Of a stretch of DNA of 21,530 bases, positions 8,397-15,380 are shown in pieces. The translations under genes and the position numbers were made by a program. Below the pieces are notes generated by a model. The model was not told the DNA's origin and made no database searches. It saw only the letters and a program-made list of their open reading frames with translations. The stretch comes from JBBSTY01 sp038235385 (GTDB taxonomy: Bacteria > Actinomycetota > Acidimicrobiia > Acidimicrobiales > Acidimicrobilacustridaceae). Position 1 is the first letter of the stretch. Every line of letters begins with the position of its first letter. The stretch lies in NCBI GenBank assembly GCA_038235385.1, contig JBBSTY010000066.1, positions 1 to 21,530 of the forward strand, given 5' to 3'.

Positions 8397-9203
8397 TCAG
8401 GAACGACGGGCGATCCAGCGGTCGATGAGCGTGCGGGCGATCGACATGGGTGGCGGGATCGTCGGCAGGTCGTCGACCCGGTACCAGTGGGCGTCGATGA
8501 TCTCCTCGCCGTCGATGGCGATCTCACCCGATTCCCAGGTCGCCTCGAACCCGATCATGAGCGAGTGCGGGAACGGCCACGGTTGGCTGGCCACGTAGCG
8601 CATCTCGCTGAGGCGGACACCCACCTCCTCGTGGACCTCGCGGTGGACAGCCTCCTCGAGGGTCTCGCCCGGCTCGACGAACCCGGCGAGGCAGCTGTAC
8701 ATCGGGATGGGGAACGCGGCTCCGCGGGCGAGGAGCGCCTCGTCGCCACGCTCGATCAGCGTGATCACCGCCGGGGCGAGGCGGGGGAAGGCGAGCAGTC
8801 CGCACTGCGGACAGCGACGGGCCCGCTCACCGGGCGCCGTCTCCGTCGGCGTGGCGCAGCGACCGCAGAACCGGTGCGTGCGCTCCCACTCGAGCAGTTG
8901 CACGGCGCGGCCGGCGAGCGCCCACCGCTCGTCGTCGACGCGCCCGTACAACGCCATGAGCGGGACGAGGACCGCGTCGAGCGCACCGGCACCGACGGCA
9001 TCGATGACGCCGTCGCCATCGAGGTCGAGCGCCCAGCAGGCGACGCCGTCGAGCACGCCCAGCAGCAGGCGGGGCGCGCCCGGCGAGATGGCATCGGGAT
9101 GATCGTCGAGCACCGCGACCCCGCCGCTGCGTACGGCCACCGTCAGCGCACCCGACCAGTCCGTCGGTAGATCGAGCACCGGTTGGAACCGTCGTGGGTC
9201 CAT
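8397..9203 (-). CDS. nudC: NAD+ diphosphatase / NADH pyrophosphatase (Nudix)
   Basis: A 268-residue (or longer) Nudix hydrolase that cleaves NAD(H) to NMN(H) and AMP and, in NudC enzymes, can remove NAD caps from RNA. A zinc ribbon with Cys113, Cys116, Cys131 and Cys134 (FCGRC...RCPQCG) precedes the Nudix domain. The Nudix box runs from Gly174 to Val196 with the REVHEEVG core, and SQPWPFPHS (207-215) is the NADH-specific motif of NudC. The start is uncertain: the ATG at 9203 has AGGTGG five bases upstream, but in-frame GTGs at 9248 (GAGG nine bases upstream) and 9326 would add 15 or 41 residues, and part of that segment resembles the NudC N-terminal domain. A start at 9326 would overlap the divergent methyltransferase start. 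It is the first gene before fumC. Confidence 0.9.
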   Translation of the reverse strand: MDPRRFQPVLDLPTDWSGALTVAVRSGGVAVLDDHPDAISPGAPRLLLGVLDGVACWALDLDGDGVIDAVGAGALDAVLVPLMALYGRVDDERWALAGRAVQLLEWERTHRFCGRCATPTETAPGERARRCPQCGLLAFPRLAPAVITLIERGDEALLARGAAFPIPMYSCLAGFVEPGETLEEAVHREVHEEVGVRLSEMRYVASQPWPFPHSLMIGFEATWESGEIAIDGEEIIDAHWYRVDDLPTIPPPMSIARTLIDRWIARRS

Positions 9204-9280
9204 GTCGACCACCTTCTCCACGTCTGCGAGATCCCATCGTCGCACCACTGCAGCCGACCTCGGTGCACCGGAGAAGTCGG

Positions 9281-9286
9281 TAGGGT
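9281..9286 (+). promoter_or_regulatory. -10 element of a leaderless-type methyltransferase promoter
   Basis: TAGGGT lies 8 bases before the ATG at 9295, and no ribosome site is present, so the transcript probably starts at or next to the ATG. It resembles the fumC promoter in sequence and spacing. Confidence 0.5.
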
Positions 9287-9294
9287 GACCGGCG

Positions 9295-9903
9295 ATGGTG
9301 GAACAGAGCAGGTGGGTCGATCTCACGACGAAGAACCCGGATCACTCGTCCTGGTACATCGAGCGGTTCCGCTCGATGGCCGCCCAGGGCGACGACCTCG
9401 ACGGCGAAGCCCGTTTCGTCGACGCCATGGCGTCGCGTGGCGCTCGCATCCTCGATGCCGGGTGCGGACCGGGACGGGTCGGGGGGCGGTTGGCCGAGCT
9501 CGGCCACGACGTCGTCGGCGTCGATGTCGACCCGGTGCTGATCGCCGCCGCCGAGGCGGACCACCCGGGCCCTCGCTACGTCGTGAGCGACCTCGCCGAG
9601 CTCGACCTGCCTGCGGCGGGGATCGAGGAGGGCTTCGACGTGATCGTCAGCGCCGGCAACGTGATGACGTTCCTGGCGCCCAGCACCCGCCAAGCGGTCC
9701 TCGGCTGCCTGCGCGACCACCTGCGCGACGGCGGACGCATCGTCATCGGGTTCGGCGCCGGCCGCGACTACGACTTCGACGAGTTCCGAGCCGACGTGGC
9801 CGCGGTCGGCCTCGGGGTGCAGGTGGCGCTCGCCGCCTGGGACATCCGGCCGTTCACGCCCGAGGCGGACTTCCTGGTCGCGGTCCTCGCACCGGCGAGC
9901 TGA
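9295..9903 (+). CDS. Class I SAM-dependent methyltransferase
   Basis: A 202-residue methyltransferase with a Rossmann-like fold. Motif I is ILDAGCGPGRVG (52-63), followed by the acidic end of strand 2 in VVGVDVDPVLI (73-83) and motif II in DLAELDLP. The N-terminal segment NPDHSSWYIERFRSMAAQGDDLDGEARFVDAM is the pattern of an actinobacterial family of small methyltransferases whose substrate is unknown. No substrate-binding domain is apparent beyond the core. It is divergent from nudC and appears to have a leaderless promoter. Its last 50 bases overlap the end of the convergent Rrf2 gene. Confidence 0.87.
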   Translation: MVEQSRWVDLTTKNPDHSSWYIERFRSMAAQGDDLDGEARFVDAMASRGARILDAGCGPGRVGGRLAELGHDVVGVDVDPVLIAAAEADHPGPRYVVSDLAELDLPAAGIEEGFDVIVSAGNVMTFLAPSTRQAVLGCLRDHLRDGGRIVIGFGAGRDYDFDEFRADVAAVGLGVQVALAAWDIRPFTPEADFLVAVLAPAS

Positions 9904-10408
9904 ACGACACGGGTGCGGCGACCGGCGCCGTGCCGTCGCCGCCCGACGGCTGACCGGCGGTCATCGCCTGGCCGCTGCTGACCAGGCGGTTGACGTCGTG
10001 ACGTCGTCGCGCCTCGGCCAACGTGAGGCTGCCGAGGCTGTGGTTCAGGTTCCGGATCAGGACCACGAAGGTCTCGTGCAGGCCGCACGGGAACTCCCGT
10101 TCCCGGCAGTGGCGGTCGTCGACCGCGCAGTGCTCGGGTTCGAGTGACCCCTCGATGGCCACGATGGCATCGGCGATGGTGATGGCCGACGGGTCACGAC
10201 TCAGCGCGCATCCCCCGCCGGGACCCGGGACGCAGGCCAGCAGGTCCGCCCGCGAGAGGTACGACACGAGCGTGGGCACGTTCCCGGCGCTGACCTGGCA
10301 CGCCTCGGCGAGCTGGGCCGAGGTGCGCCGCTCCCCCTCCGGCAGGCCGGCCAGGTACATCAGGATCCGGACGGCATCACCGGTTCGCTTGGTCAGTCCG
10401 AGGCGCAC
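9854..10408 (-). CDS. Rrf2 family Fe-S regulator, NsrR-like
   Basis: A 184-residue regulator. The N-terminal winged helix reads VRLGLTKRTGDAVRILMYLA (1-20) and continues with the recognition region TSAQLAEACQVSAGNVPTLVSYL (29-51). Three cysteines, Cys94, Cys101 and Cys108 (C-x6-C-x6-C in HCAVDDRHCREREFPCG), sit where NsrR and IscR bind an Fe-S cluster. NsrR responds to nitric oxide, and the divergent nitrite reductase gene would make NO, so I infer an NO-sensing repressor of that operon; IscR- or RsrR-like roles are alternatives. The start is the GTG at 10408, where the family N-terminus begins; the open frame continues far upstream but is antisense to the next genes. The C-terminal about 40 residues are Pro/Ser-rich and overlap the methyltransferase gene by 50 bases. 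Confidence 0.88.
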   Translation of the reverse strand: MRLGLTKRTGDAVRILMYLAGLPEGERRTSAQLAEACQVSAGNVPTLVSYLSRADLLACVPGPGGGCALSRDPSAITIADAIVAIEGSLEPEHCAVDDRHCREREFPCGLHETFVVLIRNLNHSLGSLTLAEARRRHDVNRLVSSGQAMTAGQPSGGDGTAPVAAPVSFSSPVRGPRPGSPPRA

Positions 10409-10414
10409 GGGGAC

Positions 10415-10449
10415 ACGATATCGTAATTCCTCGCACCTAGTGCTAGGAT
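10415..10449. promoter_or_regulatory. Divergent promoter/operator region between the Rrf2 regulator and the nitrite reductase
   Basis: The 81-base gap holds two palindromes: ACGATATCGT at 10415-10424 and CCTAGTGCTAGG at 10436-10447. The first contains TACGAT on the minus strand (10420-10425), a fitting -10 box for the regulator gene 11 bases from its GTG. The second overlaps TAGGAT (10444-10449), a fitting -10 box for the reductase. An Rrf2 dimer bound to either would control both genes. Which palindrome is the operator cannot be told from sequence. Confidence 0.5.
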
Positions 10450-10489
10450 TTCGGAAAGGACAACGAGGTCCTCCGGAGAGAGGAGATCC

Positions 10490-11596
10490 ATGGGCGAGAA
10501 ACCAGCCACGCGTGATGACCAACCCGGCCAGGGGGCAGTGAACCGCCGAGCGGTGATCGGCGCTGCGGTCGGCGGCCTCGGCGCAGCCACGATCGTCGGG
10601 CTCGGCACCGCCGCCATGTGGCCCGAGACCACCACGGCCGTGAGCGCCGGCCCCGATCCGGCTGCCTTGGCCGAGAGCGCCGCCGCCGGAACCGCCCAAA
10701 TCGACTTCGCGGCCACGCCCGACGATGCGTTCGTCGCACGCGATCCGGTGCTGGCACCGGCACCGGCCGAGACCGAGCACCTGATCGAGCTCCGAGCGAC
10801 CGAGCTCCCCGGCGACGTCGCTGCCGGCGTCAACCAGCAGCTCTGGACCTTCAACAACCTGGTGCCGGCCCCGTTCTACCGGGGAAAGCTCGGCGACAAG
10901 TTCGTGTTCCGGCTCACCAACGACGGCAGCCTCCAACACTCGGTCGACTTCCACGCCTCCAAGGTGGCGTGGAGCAACAAGATGCGCTCCATCAACCCGG
11001 GTGAGTCGCTGGAGTACGACTTCGTCGCCAAGCACTCGGGCAGCTTCATGTTCCACTGCGGCACACCGCCCGTCATGCACCACATCGGTGCCGGGATGCA
11101 CGGCGTCGTCGTCATCGACCCGCCGGATCTCGCCCCGGTCGATCACGAGTTCATGTTCGTCCAGTCCGAGGTCTACACCGGGGCCCCCGGTCAGGTCGCC
11201 GACTACGCCAAGATGAAGCGGTCCGCCTGGGACGCCGTCGTGTTCAACGGCTACGTGAACCAGTACAAGTTCCGTCCGATCCGAGTGGAGAAGGACCAAC
11301 GCATCCGGGCCTGGGTGCAGAACAACGGTCCATCGGAGAACTCGTCGTTCCACGTCATCGGCACGATCGCCGACACCGTGTTCAAGGAGGGCGCCTACAA
11401 CCTGCGCCCCGACGCGAGCCAGGGCGGCAGCCAGGCGCTCGACCTCCAGCCGTCGCAGGGCGGCTTCCTCGAGTTCAGCTTCGACGAGGAGGGGTTCTAC
11501 CCGTTCGTGACCCACAAGTTCGCCACGGCCGAGATCGGCGCGCTGGGCCTGTTCCAGGTCGGCGACGTCGAACTGCCCGCCGGCGCCGGACACTGA
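10490..11596 (+). CDS. nirK: Copper-containing nitrite reductase (NirK/AniA-like), Tat-exported
   Basis: A 368-residue two-cupredoxin-domain protein that probably reduces nitrite to nitric oxide outside the cytoplasm. Type 1 copper ligands are His150, Cys190, His198 and Met203 (QHSVDFH, FHCGTPPVMHHIGAGM). Type 2 ligands are His155, His189 and His342 (FVTHKFA). The catalytic Asp153 (VDFH) and a His288 in SSFHVIGT, as in Neisseria AniA, are present, which separates it from ordinary multicopper oxidases. The N-terminus VNRRAVIGAAVGG (17-29) followed by a hydrophobic stretch to about 43 is a Tat-like signal, perhaps retained as a membrane anchor. GGAG lies upstream of the ATG at 10490 (in GAGAGAGGAGATCC). 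The cupredoxin gene follows after 13 bases. A bifunctional or non-nitrite role cannot be excluded. Confidence 0.85.
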   Translation: MGEKPATRDDQPGQGAVNRRAVIGAAVGGLGAATIVGLGTAAMWPETTTAVSAGPDPAALAESAAAGTAQIDFAATPDDAFVARDPVLAPAPAETEHLIELRATELPGDVAAGVNQQLWTFNNLVPAPFYRGKLGDKFVFRLTNDGSLQHSVDFHASKVAWSNKMRSINPGESLEYDFVAKHSGSFMFHCGTPPVMHHIGAGMHGVVVIDPPDLAPVDHEFMFVQSEVYTGAPGQVADYAKMKRSAWDAVVFNGYVNQYKFRPIRVEKDQRIRAWVQNNGPSENSSFHVIGTIADTVFKEGAYNLRPDASQGGSQALDLQPSQGGFLEFSFDEEGFYPFVTHKFATAEIGALGLFQVGDVELPAGAGH

Positions 11597-11609
11597 GGAG
11601 CAGCCAACC

Positions 11610-12125
11610 ATGGAAACCACCACCGAAGACACGACCAACGCCGCCGCCGCCGCACCATCGGCGGCGCCGCCTCCCCCACCGGCCAGCGCCGGCCGCGCCG
11701 CTCGTTCGTCGGGCACGACCTTCGAGTCGCTGGCCCTCATCGGGTTCGTGTTCGGCCTCTTCGCCATCATGATCTCGGTCTTCGCGCTCGGCCTCGCCGC
11801 TCGTGCCGTGAACCAGGCGCCCGCCGCCGGTAGCGGAGGCGGCGGCGGGGGCGGACCGGCCACCCTCGACGTCACCCTGGCCGACTTCTCGATCGAGCCC
11901 AACTCGGCGGCGATCAGCGACTCCGGCACCATCACCCTCACCAACGCCGGTGCCACCCAGCACGACCTCTCCATCGAGGGGACCAGCGCCACCTCCGCGC
12001 TGGTCGATCCCGGTTCCACGGGCGAGCTCAAGATCGACGGCGTCAAGCCGGGCACGTACACCATGTTCTGCACCGTCCCCGGACACCGGGCAGCCGGCAT
12101 GGAAGGCAAGATCACCGTCGGGTGA
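11610..12125 (+). CDS. Membrane-anchored cupredoxin (blue copper protein)
   Basis: A 171-residue protein with a Pro/Ala-rich cytoplasmic N-terminus (1-35), one membrane helix at about 40-66, a Gly-rich linker (74-83, eight consecutive Gly) and a cupredoxin domain (84-171). The type 1 copper ligands are all present: His118 (ATQHDL), Cys154 and His159 (FCTVPGH) and Met164 (AAGM). It should be a one-electron carrier held on the outer face of the membrane. It follows the nitrite reductase by 13 bases with GAGGAG at 11595-11600, so it is co-transcribed and is a plausible electron donor to it. Cupredoxins of this shape also serve oxidases, so the pairing is inferred from context. A strong hairpin lies just downstream. 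Confidence 0.85.
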   Translation: METTTEDTTNAAAAAPSAAPPPPPASAGRAARSSGTTFESLALIGFVFGLFAIMISVFALGLAARAVNQAPAAGSGGGGGGGPATLDVTLADFSIEPNSAAISDSGTITLTNAGATQHDLSIEGTSATSALVDPGSTGELKIDGVKPGTYTMFCTVPGHRAAGMEGKITVG

Positions 12126-12142
12126 GTCGACCGAGGGTGGTG

Positions 12143-12173
12143 GGTCACCCGGTGGGCGGACCACCGGGTGACC
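12143..12173 (+). terminator. Strong hairpin terminator after the nitrite reductase/cupredoxin operon
   Basis: GGTCACCCGGTGG and CCACCGGGTGACC form a perfect 13-bp stem around the 5-base loop GCGGA, 17 bases after the cupredoxin stop codon. It lacks a T-tract. It is by far the strongest inverted repeat I found in the window and most likely ends or stabilises the nirK-cupredoxin transcript before the hemolysin III-like gene. Confidence 0.65.
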
Positions 12174-12239
12174 TCCCGGCAGCCGCGCGACGTCGAGGTT
12201 CGGTCCTCGTGCGGCCGAACCGAACGTCTGGAGATCACC

Positions 12240-12923
12240 ATGACGGCGCTCGACCGGAGCGATCGCTCGGCGGCCAGCTCCACCACGCCACCCGCAGCCA
12301 AGCCGAAGCTGCGGGGCGTCTCGCACCAGGTCGCGTTCTTCGTCAGCCTGGCACTCGGACCGTTGCTCGTCGCCCAGGCGACGACGACCACGGCACGCGT
12401 GGTGACGTCGATCTACGCGGTGTGCCTCGCCCTGCTCTTCGGGTGCAGCGCCCTGTTGCATCGCGGCCAGTGGTCGACCACGACCCATCCGTGGATGCGT
12501 CGGCTCGACCACTCCATGATCTTCGTCTTCATCGCCGGCACCTACACGCCGGTCGTGGCCCTCACGCTGCCGTCGTCCTCGGCGTCCTGGATCCTCGCCG
12601 CCGCGTGGATCGCAGCTGCGTTCGGCGTCGCCGTGACGGTGTTCTGGATCGGCGCGCCGCGTTGGATCACGGTGGCGTGCTACCTCGGCGCCGGCTGGAT
12701 CGCAGTCGTCGCCCTCCCCCAGCTCTGGAGCGCCCTCGGACCGGCGCGGTTCGCGCTGCTCGCCGGGGGCGGTGCCCTCTACTCGGTCGGCGCCGTCGTC
12801 TACGCGCGCAAGCGACCCGATCCGTGGCCGCTCGTGTTCGGGTACCACGAGGTCTTCCACGCCCTGGTCATCTCCGCGGTGCTGTGCCACTACGTCCTGA
12901 TCACCGCGCTCGTTCGCGGCTGA
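12240..12923 (+). CDS. Hemolysin III / PAQR family membrane protein (YqfA-like)
   Basis: A 227-residue protein with seven predicted membrane helices after a hydrophilic 25-residue N-terminus (RGVSHQVAFFVSLALGP opens the core). The conserved metal-site residues of the PAQR/HlyIII family are visible: Ser70-x3-His74 (CSALLH), Asp90-His91 in RRLDHSMIFVFIAGTYTP, and His203-x3-His207 in GYHEVFHAL. Family members are proposed zinc-dependent hydrolases, perhaps acting on lipids; the 'hemolysin' name comes from a Bacillus homologue and does not imply toxicity. The ATG at 12240 has GGAG six bases upstream, so the in-frame start at 12168, inside the hairpin region, is rejected. It is separated from the nirK operon by that hairpin. 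Confidence 0.88.
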   Translation: MTALDRSDRSAASSTTPPAAKPKLRGVSHQVAFFVSLALGPLLVAQATTTTARVVTSIYAVCLALLFGCSALLHRGQWSTTTHPWMRRLDHSMIFVFIAGTYTPVVALTLPSSSASWILAAAWIAAAFGVAVTVFWIGAPRWITVACYLGAGWIAVVALPQLWSALGPARFALLAGGGALYSVGAVVYARKRPDPWPLVFGYHEVFHALVISAVLCHYVLITALVRG

Positions 12924-12941
12924 TCGGGACGCCCGAACCGC

Positions 12942-12970
12942 TTGACACCCCCTGCCGGAAGCCCGATGCT
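12942..12970 (+). promoter_or_regulatory. Candidate promoter for the GH3/TetR operon
   Basis: TTGACA (12942-12947) is a perfect -35 hexamer, and 17 bases on lies GATGCT (12965-12970), a poor -10 match. Transcription would begin just before the palindromic element at 12978. Only the -35 is convincing. Confidence 0.35.
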
Positions 12971-12977
12971 CTCGGAG

Positions 12978-13002
12978 CGGTAGAAATCTACCGACCTGTA
13001 GG
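12978..13002. promoter_or_regulatory. Palindromic operator, probably for the TetR regulator
   Basis: CGGTAGAAATCTACCG (12978-12993) is a palindrome with perfect 7-base arms around AA. A third, imperfect half-site CTGTAGG (12996-13002) follows, so CTAC-N6-GTAG makes a second overlapping inverted repeat. It lies just downstream of the candidate promoter and 49 bases before the GH3 gene, a position where a bound repressor would block transcription. I infer that the TetR protein encoded at the end of the operon binds it. Confidence 0.6.
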
Positions 13003-13050
13003 AGAATCGTCGGCGAGCGCGCCGTCTGCACCGCTGGGAGAACCACTCGC

Positions 13051-15378
13051 ATGACCGCCCGCTTCGATGTCACCGCCCTGCTCGCCGAGCTGACCATCGA
13101 GGAGAAGGCGGCGCTGTGCTCGGGGTCGGGGTTCTGGCACACCCGCGCCGTGGAGCGGCTGGGCATCGCCAACATCATGGTGGCCGACGGCCCCCACGGC
13201 CTGCGCAAGCAGACGGTGAGCGGCGACGACGTCGGCATGGGCCGGAGCGTCCCGGCCACGTGCTTCCCCACCGCCGCCGCCCTGGCGTCGTCGTGGGACA
13301 CCGAGTTGCTGGCTCAGGTGGGCAGCGCCCTCGCCGACGAGGCGCGGGCCGAGGATGTCGGCGTCGTGCTCGGACCCGGCATCAACATCAAGCGCTCCCC
13401 GCTGTGCGGCCGCAACTTCGAGTACCTGTCGGAGGACCCGGTGCTCTCGGGCGACCTCGCCGCCGCGCTCGTCGCCGGCCTGCAGCGTCGAGGGGTGGGT
13501 GCGTCGCTGAAGCACTACGCGGTCAACAACCAGGAGACCGACCGGCTGCGGGTCAGCGCCGACGTCGACGACCGGGCACTGCGCGAGATCTACCTCGCCG
13601 GCTTCGAACGAGTCGTGAAGCAGGCGAAGCCGTGGACCATCATGTGCTCGTACAACCGCATCAACGGGGTGTACGCCTCGCAGGACCACTGGCTGCTGAC
13701 CGAGGTGCTGCGTGACGAGTGGGGCTTCGACGGGCTCGTCGTCTCGGATTGGGGGGCGGTGGACGACAACATCGCCGCGGTCGCCGCCGGTCTTGATCTC
13801 GAGATGCCCTCCACCGGCGGGGTGAGTGCGGCTCGGTTGGTCGACGCGGTGAAGCGTGGCGCGCTCGCCGAGGAGGTGCTCGACATCGCGGTCGCGCGTG
13901 TGCTGCAGCTGGTCGAACGGGCGCTGCCGGCCGTCGAGGCCGAGCACACGGTCGATCTCGACGCCCATCACGAGCTCGCACGTTCCGTGGGCGCGGCGTG
14001 CGTGGTGCTCGTGAAGAACGACCCGGTCGACGGCACGCCGTTGCTCCCGCTCGACCCGGCATCGGGGTCGCGCCTCGCCGTGATCGGCGAGCTGGCCCGT
14101 TCCCCGCGCTTCCAGGGCGCCGGCAGCTCGAAGGTCAACCCGTACCAGGTCACGAACGCGCTCGACGAGCTGCGCGACGCGATGAACACCGTTGCCTCCG
14201 ACATCACCGTGGACTTCGCCGCGGGCTACGGCATCGACACCACCTCGGGCGACGTCGAGCGACGGGCCGAGGCGGTCGCACTCGCCGGGGCGGCGTCGAC
14301 GGTCATCGTGTTCCTCGGGCTTCCGGCGAGCGCCGAGTCCGAAGGCTTCGACCGCACCGACCTCGACCTGCCCCCGAACCAGGTTGACCTGCTCGATGCT
14401 GTCGCCGCCGCGAACGACCGCGTGGTCGTCGTGCTCGCCAACGGATCGGTCGTCGCCGTCGCGCCCTGGATCCACCAGGCTCCCGCGGTGGTGGAGGGTT
14501 GGCTCCTGGGTCAGGCGGGAGGCGGGGCGATCGCCGACGTGCTGACCGGGCGGACCAACCCGTCGGGGCGGCTCGCCGAGACCATCCCGCTGCGGCTCGA
14601 GGACACCCCGTCGTACCTCTCCTTCCCCGGCGAGGACAGTCGGGTCCGCTACGGCGAGGGCATCTTCGTCGGCTACCGCCACTACGACGCCGTCGGTCGG
14701 GAGGTGGCCTTCCCGTTCGGTCACGGCCTCTCGTACACCTCCTTCGAGCATGGCGATCTCTCGGTCACGGTCCTCGATGTCGACCTCGGCGGAACCCGGG
14801 ACCCGTTGGAGCAGCCGCGGGTCGAGCTCGCCCTCGACGTCACCAACACCGGCGACCGCGCCGGCAAGGAGACCGTGCAGGTGTACGTCGGCGATCCCGT
14901 CGCCCGGGTGGCGCGACCGGTGCGTGAGCTGAAGGCGTTCGCCAAGGTCGACCTCGCTCCCGGCGAAACGCAGCGGGTCACGTTCCAGCTGACCGGTCGC
15001 GACCTCGCCTACTGGTCCACCCGCTCGGGGACGTGGGAGCTCGAGGGCGGGACGTTCGCCATCGAGGTGGGAGCGTCGTCGCGCGACATCCGACGTCGAG
15101 CCGAGGTCGAGGTGGATCCCGGTCCCGCCCCGGCGCCCCTCCACGAGATGTCGACGCTCCAGGAGTGGATCGACCACCCCATCGGCGGTGCCGTGCTCCG
15201 AGAGGCGCTGGCCACGAGCCCGTCGGGCGACCTGAGCAGCCTCATCGATCCGAGCGAGTTCCTCCAGGTCGTCTCGTCGGTCCCGCTCAACCGCATGATC
15301 CTCATGGTCAACGCCGGGTTCCCTCCGACGTTCATCGGGGATCTCCTCGCCGCCGTCGACCAGGCCGGCACGCGCTGA
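13051..15378 (+). CDS. Glycoside hydrolase family 3 beta-glucosidase-like enzyme
   Basis: A 775-residue GH3 enzyme releasing terminal beta-linked sugars. Domain order is an N-terminal TIM-barrel (about 10-300), an alpha/beta sandwich (about 310-555), a fibronectin III-like domain (about 590-690) and a C-terminal extension (about 690-775). The catalytic nucleophile is Asp233 in GLVVSDWGAVDD. KHYAVNNQETDR (154-165) is the substrate-binding motif. The likely acid/base is Glu431 in SAESEGFDR. There is no signal peptide, so it acts inside the cell, on imported glycosides or glycosylated natural products; the exact sugar is unknown (glucose or xylose are both common). The ATG at 13051 has GGGAG upstream. 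It is followed two bases later by a TetR gene, and a palindromic operator precedes it. No transporter lies next to it. Confidence 0.92.
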   Translation: MTARFDVTALLAELTIEEKAALCSGSGFWHTRAVERLGIANIMVADGPHGLRKQTVSGDDVGMGRSVPATCFPTAAALASSWDTELLAQVGSALADEARAEDVGVVLGPGINIKRSPLCGRNFEYLSEDPVLSGDLAAALVAGLQRRGVGASLKHYAVNNQETDRLRVSADVDDRALREIYLAGFERVVKQAKPWTIMCSYNRINGVYASQDHWLLTEVLRDEWGFDGLVVSDWGAVDDNIAAVAAGLDLEMPSTGGVSAARLVDAVKRGALAEEVLDIAVARVLQLVERALPAVEAEHTVDLDAHHELARSVGAACVVLVKNDPVDGTPLLPLDPASGSRLAVIGELARSPRFQGAGSSKVNPYQVTNALDELRDAMNTVASDITVDFAAGYGIDTTSGDVERRAEAVALAGAASTVIVFLGLPASAESEGFDRTDLDLPPNQVDLLDAVAAANDRVVVVLANGSVVAVAPWIHQAPAVVEGWLLGQAGGGAIADVLTGRTNPSGRLAETIPLRLEDTPSYLSFPGEDSRVRYGEGIFVGYRHYDAVGREVAFPFGHGLSYTSFEHGDLSVTVLDVDLGGTRDPLEQPRVELALDVTNTGDRAGKETVQVYVGDPVARVARPVRELKAFAKVDLAPGETQRVTFQLTGRDLAYWSTRSGTWELEGGTFAIEVGASSRDIRRRAEVEVDPGPAPAPLHEMSTLQEWIDHPIGGAVLREALATSPSGDLSSLIDPSEFLQVVSSVPLNRMILMVNAGFPPTFIGDLLAAVDQAGTR

Positions 15379-15380
15379 CC

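Noticed and set aside
10409..12391. A long open frame on the minus strand that continues upstream of the Rrf2 gene for about 660 codons
   Set aside because: It is antisense to nirK, the cupredoxin and the hemolysin III-like gene, and its translation lacks any family pattern; only the part from 10408 down is a real Rrf2 protein.
12924..12936. A short hairpin, TCGGG-ACG-CCCGA, just after the hemolysin III-like gene
   Set aside because: A 5-bp stem without T-tract is expected by chance at this GC content.
12988..15177. A 729-codon open frame on the minus strand
   Set aside because: It mirrors the codons of the GH3 gene, is rich in Arg, Asp, Gly and Val, and has no domain. High GC in third codon positions creates such shadows.
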